This document shows positions 1 through 7,632 of a DNA stretch of 38,248 bases, one piece after another. Within the stretch, counting starts at the first letter, position 1. The number at the start of each line of letters is the position of its first letter. The notes under the pieces are model-generated. The model saw only the letters and a program-made list of their open reading frames with translations, had not been told where the DNA came from and searched no databases. The position numbers were made by a program, and so were the translations under genes. The stretch comes from Gammaproteobacteria bacterium 39-13 (GTDB lineage: Bacteria; Pseudomonadota; Gammaproteobacteria; Berkiellales; Berkiellaceae), in assembly GCA_001898235.1 (NCBI GenBank), contig MKTN01000063.1, forward strand, positions 1 to 38,248. The letters run 5' to 3'.

Positions 1-78
1 CCCCCTGCGCTTAGCAAGCTAAGCGCTTCCCCCTTTACAAAGTGGGAAATTTGTCTACTTCGCAGACGAAGAGCCACA
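1..78 (-). repeat. Inverted, diverged copy of the tandem hairpin repeat found at the right end
   Basis: Read on the minus strand, this segment has the same order of blocks as the tandem units at 37932-38248: TGTGGC, a small hairpin, CAAATTTCCCACTTTGTAAA, a GC-rich hairpin, then a G run. The shared core is nearly identical, but both variable hairpins have different sequence. Here they are GCGCTTAGC/GCTAAGCGC (7-15 with 18-26) and CTTCG/CGAAG (58-62 with 67-71). The copy runs to base 1 and may continue outside the window. Confidence 0.8.
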
Positions 79-90
79 TCTTCATTCTTA

Positions 91-140
91 TCCCCTCTCC
101 CGTTTCGGGAGAGGGTTAGGGTGAGGGTGAGGGTGAAAAC
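91..140. repeat. CCCTCTCCC...GGGAGAGGGTTAGGGTGAGGG intergenic repeat
   Basis: A perfect 10-bp stem, CCCTCTCCCG (93-102) with CGGGAGAGGG (106-115), has a three-base loop. It is followed by TTAGGGTGAGGGTGAGGGTG, a short GTGAGG tandem run. Intergenic repeats of this form are widespread in gammaproteobacterial genomes. It could act as a REP-like element or a transcript-end hairpin. The remaining bases up to 348 hold no convincing gene. Around 154-216 there is a loose resemblance (CCACTTTGG...AAAGGGGAC...) to the right-end repeat, too degenerate to annotate. Confidence 0.65.
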
Positions 141-348
141 AATCTCGCTCCACGCATAGCGCATGTAGTCCACTTTGGAATCAAAGGGGACAGCGCTTTT
201 AGCCCAGGAGATTTTCTTCTACGCCCATCAACATCCACATCCTGGCGGTAAGGCTTCTCACCTATTCAGGTGGTAAAATAGTTGATCAAACTTTGATAGA
301 AGAAAAGATTGTTTAGCAATTTTCACAGTGTGCGAAAGAGAGATCTGC

Positions 349-376
349 CCCCTCTACTGCTTATACAGTAGAGGGG
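349..376 (-). terminator. Hairpin downstream of the cytochrome c5 gene
   Basis: A perfect 11-bp inverted repeat, CCCCTCTACTG (349-359) and CAGTAGAGGGG (366-376), has a 6-nt loop and lies 18 bp past the cytochrome c5 stop codon. It suits a transcript end, but no clear U tract follows in either direction, so intrinsic termination is only probable. Confidence 0.5.
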
Positions 377-394
377 AGAATAACAAGAAAGAAA

Positions 395-832
395 TTATTT
401 CTTCTGCGGGATCATATACTGAATGGTCATACGAAGTTCTTCATCTGAACATTGCATACAGGTTCCTTTAGGCGGCATCGCGCCTTTACCTTGAATAGCA
501 ATTTTCAACATACCATCAAGTCCAGCTTCCATTCGTGGTTTCCAATCTGCTTCATTACGGAATTTCGGTGCACCACCAACGCCGGTTTCATGACAAACAG
601 AACAAGTAGACTTATAACGATCTTCACCTGCGCTTGCACTTAATGCTTCCGCAACAACGGCTTTGGGCGCACCACCACCTTCTACATCTACGCCACCAAC
701 CGGTTTAATTCGATTGAGAATAGCTTCGGTGGTCATAGGACTTGAGATCTGGCCACAACCAGCAAAAGCAAGCGAGGGCGCTCCCACTAAAATAATAGAA
801 CAGCTCACCAAAGTACTTATTATTTTTCTCAC
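395..832 (-). CDS. Cytochrome c5 family periplasmic monohaem cytochrome c
   Basis: A small soluble electron carrier expected in the periplasm. From the GTG start at 832 the protein has 145 residues. The N-terminus VRKIISTLVSCSIILVGAPS is a signal peptide, probably cleaved after the following LAFA. Haem attachment is CSVCH at about residues 77-81. After it come the c5-type features GAPKFRNEADWKPR, the Met ligand in AMPPKG, and the extra pair CMQC that forms a disulfide in c5 proteins. I chose the GTG because AGGAGA lies 5 nt upstream and the signal peptide then begins correctly. An ATG at 883 (162 aa) has no ribosome site and lies inside an interspersed repeat. In relatives such as Pseudomonas, a c5 gene sits beside dsbA, c4 and engB; here it is separated from them by about 4.7 kb of other genes. 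Confidence 0.9.
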   Translation of the reverse strand: MRKIISTLVSCSIILVGAPSLAFAGCGQISSPMTTEAILNRIKPVGGVDVEGGGAPKAVVAEALSASAGEDRYKSTCSVCHETGVGGAPKFRNEADWKPRMEAGLDGMLKIAIQGKGAMPPKGTCMQCSDEELRMTIQYMIPQKK

Positions 833-871
833 ACTCTTCTCCTGAAAGCCCTCAGACTTTAACTTTGGGAT

Positions 872-1000
872 AGTTATACTCATAACAATTGATTTTTAAG
901 CGAGGCGCCAAGCCCTTGAGCAACAGGAGTGTATACGAAATACATCACTGTTGCGAGACGAACGAAGGTGCCTAAAACCAAAATGGAAAGAGTATAGCTA
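872..1000. repeat. Long-hairpin interspersed repeat, copy A
   Basis: About 129 bp folding end to end. The outer arms are AGTTATACTC (872-881) and GAGTATAGCT (990-999), the middle arms GGCGCC and GGTGCC, and the inner arms CAACAG...TGTAT and ATACA...CTGTTG. It shares blocks with copies at 3527, 7206 and 7394. An open frame of 72 codons on the minus strand (972-1190) overlaps it and is not a credible gene. Such elements are typically MITE- or REP-like and non-coding. Confidence 0.7.
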
Positions 1001-1191
1001 CTCCCTCTAAGAACGAAAACCTCCTTGCGCCGATCAGTGACCAAAAGCGCCTTGCTGCGTAATTAGAAGCGTTGATTTGCGAGCCAAAACTCGCGATTTC
1101 ATCCTCTCTATAATGCGCAAAATTTATTGTCCCATTCTCCCCTATTCGGCTAAATAAATTTTCTTTTTTTAGTGATCGCCCTAACAACAAA

Positions 1192-1200
1192 TGGTATGCT
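1192..1200 (+). promoter_or_regulatory. Possible extended -10 promoter for the NlpC/P60-like gene
   Basis: TGGTATGCT fits an extended -10 element (TGn + TATGCT). It lies 28 bp before the ATG at 1228, whose ribosome site AGAGGTG is at 1216-1222. There is no good -35. A lone TATAAT at 1109-1114 also lacks a -35 partner. Otherwise 1001-1191 holds nothing recognisable. Confidence 0.3.
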
Positions 1201-1227
1201 GCCCGACTAATTTTCAGAGGTGTAGTT

Positions 1228-2661
1228 ATGTTGCATACTAAATTTCAAGATAAAACAGACCAAGATAGCGTCTTTAAAGTTGATGATCTCCAAAAGGGGG
1301 ATGTTCTTTTTTTTATGGAATCAGGTGGAGCATCTCACCACGTCGCTATTTACAATGGAAAATATGCCAATACACATTTTATTACCCATGCTGTATCTAG
1401 CCCGTATTACACCGTGATGACCACCCGACTAAAGCCTGAACATTTTCCGTATCGGGTCTTTCGTCCAGCAAGCTTAGCTTTAGGTGCACAAGCTGCTGCG
1501 CGCATGCGAGTTTGGGCAGAACATCAAGTTCCCTTTAGTGAAGAAAAGCATAGTTTGTACGAAACCATCTGCGATATGAATGGCACTTGTCATCCAAAAA
1601 CAGGTGGCAAAGCACAGTCTGAATTAGCACAAAAATACTTTACCGCTAATTTTTATCGCTACATTGCTTTTGCAGCACATCCTAATATGCCTTATTTTCC
1701 ACATAGTAGCGAACAAACTCAAGGCATGTATTGTAGCGAAGCCATCGCTGCCGCTTTTAATATTCAACAATTATTAATGCTGCATGCTGTAAAATCCTGC
1801 AAAGAATTAAATACCGTTTGGGTTAGTGATAATATTAGCCCGACGCTTCTTAAACCATTACTCAAAAAAATTCCAAAAGAGTTCAAGCCTTCTACTGAAT
1901 ACTTAAAGTATTTAGAAACTTCACGCTCTGAGCATGAATATTCTTTTGGTAGCTTACCTTCTAACGAAGAACAGCCTGATGAGAACTTTCTGCCTTCTGT
2001 TTTTGCTTGGCGTTATGATAAATATGGCCGCATCGAAAAATTCCTTGAAAGTTATAAAGGATTTTACTTGCCATTTGACTCTAAACTTGCCACACCTTGG
2101 GCAATCTTAACTTATTTTGAAGATCATCCTGAACAATGGAGGGATTTAGGAAAATTAACCGTTGAACCAACAGACTATCCCTTGGAAAAATTAGAAGAAA
2201 ATAAACGTGAATGGCAAGCTTATGTAAACAAGCTATTTGCAGACGCAGAGCAAAAACAACTTTCTATTCGCCAAAGCGGCAGACAGCATCAAGATAATGC
2301 GACAGATTTACTCACACGCTCTCCTCCTATCAAATCAAAACTTAAAAGAAGTTTATCTACTGAAGATTTGCACGAAGCACTTGAGTTCCACACTCAAGAG
2401 TTAGAGCGCATTGCTGAGCATACCCAGGCCAAACAAATTCAATATATTGCAAGCCCGCAAAAAAGTGGTAAAGCTTGTCTTTCTTTTTCAGCCCCCACTC
2501 TCCCCTTAAAAAGAAGAGGATTGCTTTTACCGACTAAACTCACTTTTGAGTCGGATTCAGAGAATGAAGCCAATACTTCAACACCTCCCACATCTCCACC
2601 TTCAAATGAGGAAAACCAAACCTCGTCTTTGACTACTCGAATATCTGAATTAAAACTTTGA
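1228..2661 (+). CDS. Permuted NlpC/P60 (YiiX/LRAT-like) domain protein with disordered tail; effector candidate
   Basis: 477 residues with no signal peptide. Residues about 20-175 match the circularly permuted papain-like fold of YiiX, YaeF and LRAT proteins. LQKGDVLFFM leads into HHVAIYNG with the catalytic His (H38). A second polar site follows at H54 (FITHAV), and the nucleophile Cys comes late, in MYCSEAIAAAF (C169). That order (His first, Cys later) defines the permuted branch, whose members are thiol hydrolases or acyltransferases acting on lipids or peptides. Residues about 180-340 are unassigned. The last 130 residues are rich in Ser, Thr, Pro and Glu and look disordered, ending TTRISELKL. 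A polar tail with a hydrophobic extreme C-terminus resembles Dot/Icm substrates; secretion is inference. Family assignment rests on motif order, not a search. Confidence 0.6.
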   Translation: MLHTKFQDKTDQDSVFKVDDLQKGDVLFFMESGGASHHVAIYNGKYANTHFITHAVSSPYYTVMTTRLKPEHFPYRVFRPASLALGAQAAARMRVWAEHQVPFSEEKHSLYETICDMNGTCHPKTGGKAQSELAQKYFTANFYRYIAFAAHPNMPYFPHSSEQTQGMYCSEAIAAAFNIQQLLMLHAVKSCKELNTVWVSDNISPTLLKPLLKKIPKEFKPSTEYLKYLETSRSEHEYSFGSLPSNEEQPDENFLPSVFAWRYDKYGRIEKFLESYKGFYLPFDSKLATPWAILTYFEDHPEQWRDLGKLTVEPTDYPLEKLEENKREWQAYVNKLFADAEQKQLSIRQSGRQHQDNATDLLTRSPPIKSKLKRSLSTEDLHEALEFHTQELERIAEHTQAKQIQYIASPQKSGKACLSFSAPTLPLKRRGLLLPTKLTFESDSENEANTSTPPTSPPSNEENQTSSLTTRISELKL

Positions 2662-2669
2662 TCTTTCCT

Positions 2670-2685
2670 TGCTCATGGATGAGCA
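2670..2685. terminator. Small hairpin between convergent genes
   Basis: TGCTCA-tgga-TGAGCA lies in the 29-bp gap between the convergent stop codons at 2661 and 2691. It has a 6-bp stem and no strong U tract, so it is a weak candidate for ending both transcripts. Confidence 0.3.
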
Positions 2686-2690
2686 CACTC

Positions 2691-3428
2691 TTAAAAAGAA
2701 GATAAGGATATTAAAGCACTTCCTTGTTTACTGAGCCATCGCTCTTGCTGTTCATATTCTGGAAAACAAGAAGCCACTTTGGCCCAAAAACGTTTGCCAT
2801 GATTACGATGAAATAAATGACAAAGCTCATGCGCAACGACATATTCTAATGCACCAACAGGCGCCAAAATCAGCAGCCAATTAAGATAGATTTTCCCCGA
2901 AATGCCACAGCTACCCCAACGTGTTTTTTGTTTTTTTAATTGATATCCACGAGGCCACCGACCTAATTTGGGGCACAAAGCATCAATACTATCTTTTATC
3001 GCATTTAATGCTTCTTGTTGATACCAAAGCCATATTTGTTTTTTTACATACTGCGATAATCCACCAAAGGCATGCCGCCAAGGAACCATTATGGTTAAAT
3101 AATCTTCATGGCATTCCATTAGCGCCCTATCATTAAACTTCACATTCAAACGCAACCATCTTCCACGATAAGGAATATATTCTCCCGCTAGAAAATCGGC
3201 TGGCCAGCTCATCTTGGTAACAGATTGTGTTCGGCTCTTTTGTCTTACTTGTTTTCGCATCCATCCCTGGTATTGCTTGAGGAAAGCCAATATCTCACGA
3301 TTACTTGTTTTTAGCGGCGCAACCACTTCAAACACTTCCTCTTTCACCACCATATGCAAACGCTTTGCGCGTAAGCTTCTTCGCAAACGAAAGGATAAAA
3401 TGCTATCTTCTATCTGAATAAACGGCAT
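2691..3428 (-). CDS. YgjP-type (SprT-like) zinc metallopeptidase
   Basis: 245 residues, the usual length for the YgjP/DUF45 family of cytoplasmic metallopeptidases related to SprT and WLM proteins. The C-terminal half carries the family signature: TRWGSC at about 169-174, then the zinc site VVAHELCHLFHRNHG, where HELCH (200-204) gives two His ligands and the catalytic Glu, and H210 lies just downstream. The N-terminal part is basic (LRRSLRAKRLH). The physiological substrate of the family is not well established. The gene is monocistronic, convergent with the NlpC/P60-like gene, and separated from the next gene by a repeat. The ribosome site before the ATG is weak, but the length fits the family, so the start is probably right. 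Confidence 0.85.
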   Translation of the reverse strand: MPFIQIEDSILSFRLRRSLRAKRLHMVVKEEVFEVVAPLKTSNREILAFLKQYQGWMRKQVRQKSRTQSVTKMSWPADFLAGEYIPYRGRWLRLNVKFNDRALMECHEDYLTIMVPWRHAFGGLSQYVKKQIWLWYQQEALNAIKDSIDALCPKLGRWPRGYQLKKQKTRWGSCGISGKIYLNWLLILAPVGALEYVVAHELCHLFHRNHGKRFWAKVASCFPEYEQQERWLSKQGSALISLSSF

Positions 3429-3526
3429 GGGATTTCTAGGCTATAATTTTTCTTCAATCTATACTAACGTGATTCTCGGCCCGTCATCGTTTTAACGAAC
3501 TCGGGTGGCCTTCGAATGCCAAAAAA

Positions 3527-3660
3527 CATACTCACAGCAGACGATTTTTAGGCTAGGCGCCGAGCTCTCGAGCAACAGTGTGTATATAAAATACATGACT
3601 GTTGTGAGAGAGCAAAGACAACAACGTCTAAAACCCTAATGCGCAGAACATGAAAGTATA
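3527..3660. repeat. Long-hairpin interspersed repeat, copy B
   Basis: Same plan as copy A: CATACTCAC (from 3527), then TTTTTAGGCTAGGCGCCGAG, inner arms CAACAG...TGTAT with ATACA...CTGTTG, right-side CTAAAACC, and an outer AGTAT near 3655-3659. It fills most of the 261-bp gap between the YgjP-type gene and the glutathionyl-hydroquinone reductase gene and ends about 30 bp before the latter's ATG. The right arm contains TATACT (3657-3662), which could act as a -10 for the downstream gene, although I see no matching -35. Confidence 0.7.
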
Positions 3661-3689
3661 CTGAGTTCTTCAGCCAAGGAGCAACATTA

Positions 3690-4643
3690 ATGGGACGCTT
3701 AGTCGACGGACAATGGCAAGATCAATGGTACGACACCACCAAAACCAAGGGGGAATTCATCAGAGAGCAAAGCCAGTTTAGAAACTGGGTTACAGCAGAT
3801 GGCCAGCCCGGTCCGACTGGGCAAGGGGGATTTACCGCCGAAAGCGGTCGTTATCACCTTTATGTTTCTTATGCCTGCCCCTGGGCGCATAGAACATTAA
3901 TCTTCAGAACACTCAAAAACCTAACGTCTCACATTACTGTAGATGTCGTTCACCCCCATATGTTGCATTCAGGTTGGATGTTTTCTCCTGATGATCCAAC
4001 ACTGCAAGATTCTCTCTTTCATGCGAACTACTTGTATGAGATTTATTTACGCATAGCACCGAAAATGACAGGTCGGGTCACCGTTCCTATATTGTGGGAT
4101 AAGCAACAAAATACCATCGTAAGTAATGAATCAGCTGACATTATCAGAATGTTTAATACTGCATTTAATGGAATCACCGGAAATACACTTGATTATTATC
4201 CTCATCCTCTCCGAGAAGAAATAGACTCGACGAATCAATTTGTTTACGACAATATTAACAATGGGGTATATCGTTGTGGTTTTGCAACGACACAAGAAGC
4301 CTATAATAACGCCTACGATCGCTTATTTGCAGCCTTAGATACTCTAGAAGCTCGATTACAAAACCAACCTTATCTCATTCATAATGTACTCACCGAAGCT
4401 GACTGGCGCTTATTTACCACCCTGATCCGTTTTGACGTGGTATACTTTGGTCACTTCAAGTGCAATCGGCAAAGGATTCGTGATTTCCCACAACTATGGG
4501 ATTATCTAAAACGACTTTATCATATGCCAGGCATTCAAGAGACAGTGCACTTTGATCATATCAAGGAGCATTATTATTTCAGTCATACAACCTTGAATCC
4601 AACGCAGATTGTTCCTAAAGGACCCCTGATTGATTTAAACTAG
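3690..4643 (+). CDS. yqjG: Glutathionyl-hydroquinone reductase (omega-class-like GST, YqjG/ECM4 family)
   Basis: 317 residues, close to E. coli YqjG (about 328). The enzyme reduces glutathionyl-hydroquinones with glutathione, releasing free hydroquinone and glutathione disulfide. The active-site motif YVSYACPWAHRT puts the catalytic Cys at residue 63, the position known for E. coli YqjG. The N-terminal thioredoxin-like half includes the glutathione-site block VPILWD...IVSNESADIIRM, and the C-terminal half is the helical GST domain (LTEADWRLFTTLIRFD). The start is well supported by AAGGAG 8 nt before the ATG. The dam gene follows after 32 bp on the same strand, so the two may be co-transcribed. 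Cytoplasmic. Confidence 0.93.
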   Translation: MGRLVDGQWQDQWYDTTKTKGEFIREQSQFRNWVTADGQPGPTGQGGFTAESGRYHLYVSYACPWAHRTLIFRTLKNLTSHITVDVVHPHMLHSGWMFSPDDPTLQDSLFHANYLYEIYLRIAPKMTGRVTVPILWDKQQNTIVSNESADIIRMFNTAFNGITGNTLDYYPHPLREEIDSTNQFVYDNINNGVYRCGFATTQEAYNNAYDRLFAALDTLEARLQNQPYLIHNVLTEADWRLFTTLIRFDVVYFGHFKCNRQRIRDFPQLWDYLKRLYHMPGIQETVHFDHIKEHYYFSHTTLNPTQIVPKGPLIDLN

Positions 4644-4675
4644 CTCGAAGCATTTACAACTGAAGGCGAGATCTT

Positions 4676-5518
4676 TTGAAACAGGCATCCCCCACCTTGC
4701 CCTTACTCCGGCCCTTTTTAAAATGGCCCGGTGGAAAGTTTCGCCTTGTTAAAACCTTGCAAAGCTACCTCCCCGAAGTTTCTTGTTTAGTTGAGCCTTT
4801 CGTCGGCGCAGGTGCGTTATTTTTAAATTCTGCTTATTCACAAATGATATTGAACGATATCAATGCAGATTTGATTAACTTATATCGTCAGTTACAAACA
4901 GGGAGTGAAAAGTTTATCGCTGACGCTAAAAAAATGTTTGTCAGTAGAAATAATCAACCTAAAGCTTATTACCGCTGGCGCGACATATTTAATCAAAGTT
5001 GCGATCCTATGGAACGCTCTCTATTATTCTTATACCTGAATCGTCATGGCTACAATGGATTATGCCGCTACAATGCTAAAGGGGGATTCAATGTTCCTTT
5101 TGGCGATTATAGCCGCCCCTATTTCCCTCAAAAAGAATTAGAAGCCTTTACAGAACATTCGCAAAAAGCCATTTTTCATTGCCAAGACTATACCACGCTT
5201 TTAAATCAATTTTTAAAATCCGCTAAGTTAAATCACATGGTTTTTTATTGCGATCCCCCTTACGCGCCGTTAACACACACAGCAAATTTCACTGGCTATG
5301 CGCAGCAACGGTTTACCTTAGAAGATCAAAAGAAGTTAGCAAAAATTGCAAAGTCGCTGGCTCGCAAAGGGGCAACGGTGATTATTAGCAATCACGATAC
5401 CCCCTTTACGAGAGAAATTTACCGCGGGGCAAAACTGCAGCAATTAGAGGTCAGTCGCACCATCAGCTGCCAAGGAAAAACGAGGCGCAAAGTCACTGAA
5501 ATTATAGCTTGCTACTAG
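4676..5518 (+). CDS. dam: DNA adenine methylase (GATC-specific Dam)
   Basis: 280 residues, near E. coli Dam (278). It transfers a methyl group from S-adenosylmethionine to N6 of adenine in GATC, serving mismatch repair, replication timing and gene regulation. Alpha-class order is visible: PFLKWPGGKFRLV and the AdoMet motif FVGAGALFLN (about 42-51), the DNA-contact segment RYNAKGGFNVPFG (131-143), then the catalytic DPPY (193-196). The start is TTG, preceded by AAGGCGAG; no ATG in this frame gives the N-terminal WPGGK region. It follows the YqjG gene by 32 bp. Its 3' end overlaps the 3' end of the convergent dsbA by 17 bp, leaving no room for a terminator. Confidence 0.93.
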   Translation: MKQASPTLPLLRPFLKWPGGKFRLVKTLQSYLPEVSCLVEPFVGAGALFLNSAYSQMILNDINADLINLYRQLQTGSEKFIADAKKMFVSRNNQPKAYYRWRDIFNQSCDPMERSLLFLYLNRHGYNGLCRYNAKGGFNVPFGDYSRPYFPQKELEAFTEHSQKAIFHCQDYTTLLNQFLKSAKLNHMVFYCDPPYAPLTHTANFTGYAQQRFTLEDQKKLAKIAKSLARKGATVIISNHDTPFTREIYRGAKLQQLEVSRTISCQGKTRRKVTEIIACY

Positions 5519-6218
5519 GAGAGCCTTCAGGCTGCTCTTGCCTAATAATAGCACCAGGAGTCGATTCTTTTTTCACCAGATAATCAAGCACTTTGATTAA
5601 TTCATCTTCACTGCCTGTCATTTTCACTGCAGTAATGTATATCCCAGTAGGCCCTTGCACAATAACAACAGGAACCGCCGTGATCCGATAAGCGCGTGAA
5701 ATGGCATTAGCCCATTTTTGCTGACGTGTGACATCAAAAGAAGTAAAAGTCTGTTTGAAGTCTTGTTCACTAACGCCAAATGGTGCGAAAAATTGACGTA
5801 GATTGTCTTCAGAAGGATCGTCCATCCTTCCGTTTTGAACCGCATCAAATAAAGCAGAATGAATTTTATCTACCGCCTTGAGGTTCACTTGAGCGTAATA
5901 TGCTTTGGTTAAAGCGCTCCATGAAGGATGAAACTCTACCGGGATCCGCTGAAACTCAACCACGGATGGCATCGTTTTATGCCATTTTTCAATATAAGGA
6001 TCGAGCTTAAAGCACCAGCTGCAGCCATAGCTAAAAAACTCTAATACCTGAACTTTTCCGTTGGCTTCTTTTCGTAAATCCTGCACCATTGGATTGTCTT
6101 TTACTTCATTACCAACAAGTTGAAACTGCTTACCCTCGATATAGGCATTCGCATTAAATGCACTGAGTAGCCCTAAACAACAAATTGCGCTAAGCAAAAA
6201 CCGTCCAAAGTGTTTCAT
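5502..6218 (-). CDS. dsbA: Thiol:disulfide interchange protein DsbA
   Basis: 238 residues, periplasmic. It oxidises cysteine pairs in newly exported proteins. A signal peptide (MKHFGRFLLSAICCLGLLSA, cleaved near NANA) precedes a thioredoxin fold with an inserted helical domain. The redox site is FSYGCSWCFKLD, so the dipeptide is Ser-Trp instead of the Pro-His of E. coli DsbA. The cis-Pro loop is RITAVPVVIV. A polar tail (TPGAIIRQEQPEGSPSSKL) extends past the usual end. It follows the cytochrome c4 gene by 11 bp in one operon, an arrangement also known from Pseudomonas and relatives. Its end overlaps the convergent dam. Confidence 0.92.
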   Translation of the reverse strand: MKHFGRFLLSAICCLGLLSAFNANAYIEGKQFQLVGNEVKDNPMVQDLRKEANGKVQVLEFFSYGCSWCFKLDPYIEKWHKTMPSVVEFQRIPVEFHPSWSALTKAYYAQVNLKAVDKIHSALFDAVQNGRMDDPSEDNLRQFFAPFGVSEQDFKQTFTSFDVTRQQKWANAISRAYRITAVPVVIVQGPTGIYITAVKMTGSEDELIKVLDYLVKKESTPGAIIRQEQPEGSPSSKL

Positions 6219-6229
6219 CCCTTTCCCCT

Positions 6230-7117
6230 TTAGTGCAAGCCTTCAATATAGCTACTGACCGCCTTGATTTCTTCATCATTCATTCTGTGACTAATGCTCT
6301 CCATCATCCCATTAGGACTATTTTTTCGCTTACCGTCACGGAAATAGTGTAGCTGATTTTCAATGTAGACAGCATGCTGTCCAGCCAGTTTGGGGAATTT
6401 TGCTGCCTCATTACCAATGCCTTCTGGACCATGGCACGCTAAGCAAGCTGTAACACCTGTTTGAATATTGCCACCACGATAAATCTTTTCGCCTATAGCA
6501 ACATACTCTTCTTTTGCTTTACCCATGGTTTGTTTTTGGCTTGCATAAAACGCAGCTAAATCGGCGATGTCTTGATCTGTTAAGTTAACTACCATGCCAT
6601 ACATGGAGGGCTCATAACGAGGACCTTTTTCACCTAATCGAAAATCTTTAAGTTGTTTAACCAAGTAATCTTGATATTGTCCCGCAATCTTTGGCCAATT
6701 GGGAACCGTGCTATTTCCATCTGGACCGTGGCAAGCAACGCAGGTTTGGGTTTTACCTTTCCCTGCATTTGCATCTCCATGTACGGGTTTACCGGGAGCC
6801 GCTGATGCTGATGCTCCTTCTGTAGCAGGCTTGGGTGCTTCAGCAGGTTTATTCTCTACAGCTTTACTTTCATCCGGCTTTTTCTCTTCAGATTTGCCCG
6901 CAGGTTCTTCAGTGGCTGGCTTACTTTGATCGCCATTAGTCTCAGTAGGTTTTTGCGCCTTTTCCTTATTAGCAGCCTTATCGGATTTTTCCGCTTTTGC
7001 GCCTTTAACCGCCTGGTTTTGTTCTGTCTTACTGGTATCCGTACTTTGTGGGGCCGCCCAGGAAATGGGGTTCAAAACAAAGGACAACAAAATAAGAAGT
7101 GATAAACGGCTTTTCAT
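6230..7117 (-). CDS. Di-haem cytochrome c4 with a long charged linker
   Basis: 295 residues; typical c4 proteins have about 200. Cytochrome c4 is a periplasmic electron carrier feeding terminal oxidases. After the signal peptide (MKSRLSLLILLSFVLNPISW, cleaved near AAPQ) comes a low-complexity stretch of Lys, Glu, Ala and Pro (about 25-112). Two class I haem domains follow: CVACHG at 126-131 with axial Met near 172-175, and CLACHG at 225-230 with Met near 271. The paired KIAGQY and KLAGQH segments show the internal duplication. The added 85-90 residues account for the excess length and could be a spacer or tether. First gene of a two-gene operon with dsbA. Ribosome site before the ATG is weak (GGAATAATT). 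Confidence 0.92.
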   Translation of the reverse strand: MKSRLSLLILLSFVLNPISWAAPQSTDTSKTEQNQAVKGAKAEKSDKAANKEKAQKPTETNGDQSKPATEEPAGKSEEKKPDESKAVENKPAEAPKPATEGASASAAPGKPVHGDANAGKGKTQTCVACHGPDGNSTVPNWPKIAGQYQDYLVKQLKDFRLGEKGPRYEPSMYGMVVNLTDQDIADLAAFYASQKQTMGKAKEEYVAIGEKIYRGGNIQTGVTACLACHGPEGIGNEAAKFPKLAGQHAVYIENQLHYFRDGKRKNSPNGMMESISHRMNDEEIKAVSSYIEGLH

Positions 7118-7205
7118 TTTTAATTATTCCAATTTCCATTTTTCTTCGGCGGCAATGTAAAAAACACCTTGCTTTACTAGTGTCTACTTGCTAACCCATG
7201 ATAAG

Positions 7206-7310
7206 ATAGTCACTGTAAATGACCTTTTTGGCTAGGCAGCGTGCCTGCGAGTAGCAGGAGTGTATACAAAATACATGACTATTGCGAGAAGACGATGCCA
7301 ACAGCCTGTC
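7206..7310. repeat. Long-hairpin interspersed repeat, copy C (right arm lost)
   Basis: Begins ATAGTCACTGTAAATGACC and continues TTTTTGGCTAGGCAGCGTGCC, then GGAGTGTATACAAAATACAT, CTATTGCGAG and CAGCCTGTC. The left and inner blocks match the other copies, but the outer right arm and the CTAAAAC block are missing, so it looks truncated or rearranged. It lies 5' to copy D in the 515-bp gap between cytochrome c4 and engB. Confidence 0.6.
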
Positions 7311-7393
7311 TACGCGACGCGTCGATATGGCTAAACCAGCCGCGCCAAAGCTCTCAGCGCAGTCGGGCGCCAAAAACTCAGTTACGAAGACTA

Positions 7394-7520
7394 TATAGTC
7401 AAAGCAGATAACTTTTCGGCTAGGCGCCAAGCTTCGAGCTACCGGAGTGTATATCAAAATACATGAGGATAGCGAGATAGCGAGGGCAACAACGCCTAAA
7501 ACTTATATGCGAAGACTATA
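7394..7520. repeat. Long-hairpin interspersed repeat, copy D
   Basis: A complete copy of about 127 bp. The outer arms are TATAGTC (7394-7400) and GACTATA (7514-7520), then CGGCTAGGCGCC on the left, AACGCCTAAAAC on the right, and the inner GAGTGTATATCAAAATACAT. The outer arms differ from copy A (TATACTC/GAGTATA) on both sides at once, so pairing is kept. The rest of the gap, 7311-7393 and 7521-7632, shows no gene. An engB promoter must lie there or in the repeat, but no convincing -35/-10 pair was seen. Confidence 0.7.
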
Positions 7521-7632
7521 AAAGAATGCCAACTTATACCAACAACCATAGAGTACGGTCAACTGTACACTACGCGTAGAGATGCTTCAGGTTGTTTATT
7601 AGCATAATGACTTGTTGATGTGAACAGACTAT

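Noticed and set aside
154-216. Degenerate plus-strand copy of the right-end repeat
   Set aside because: Only CCACTTTGG, AAAGGGGAC and GGAGATTTTC resemble the unit; similarity is too weak by eye.
395-883. Longer cytochrome c5 reading frame starting at 883
   Set aside because: The ATG lies inside repeat A without a ribosome site; the GTG at 832 has AGGAGA and begins a proper signal peptide.
972-1190. 72-codon minus-strand frame
   Set aside because: Overlaps hairpin repeat copy A, no recognisable domain, and no convincing ribosome site.
7191-7457. 88-codon minus-strand frame
   Set aside because: Lies across repeat copies C and D; the peptide reflects the repeat.
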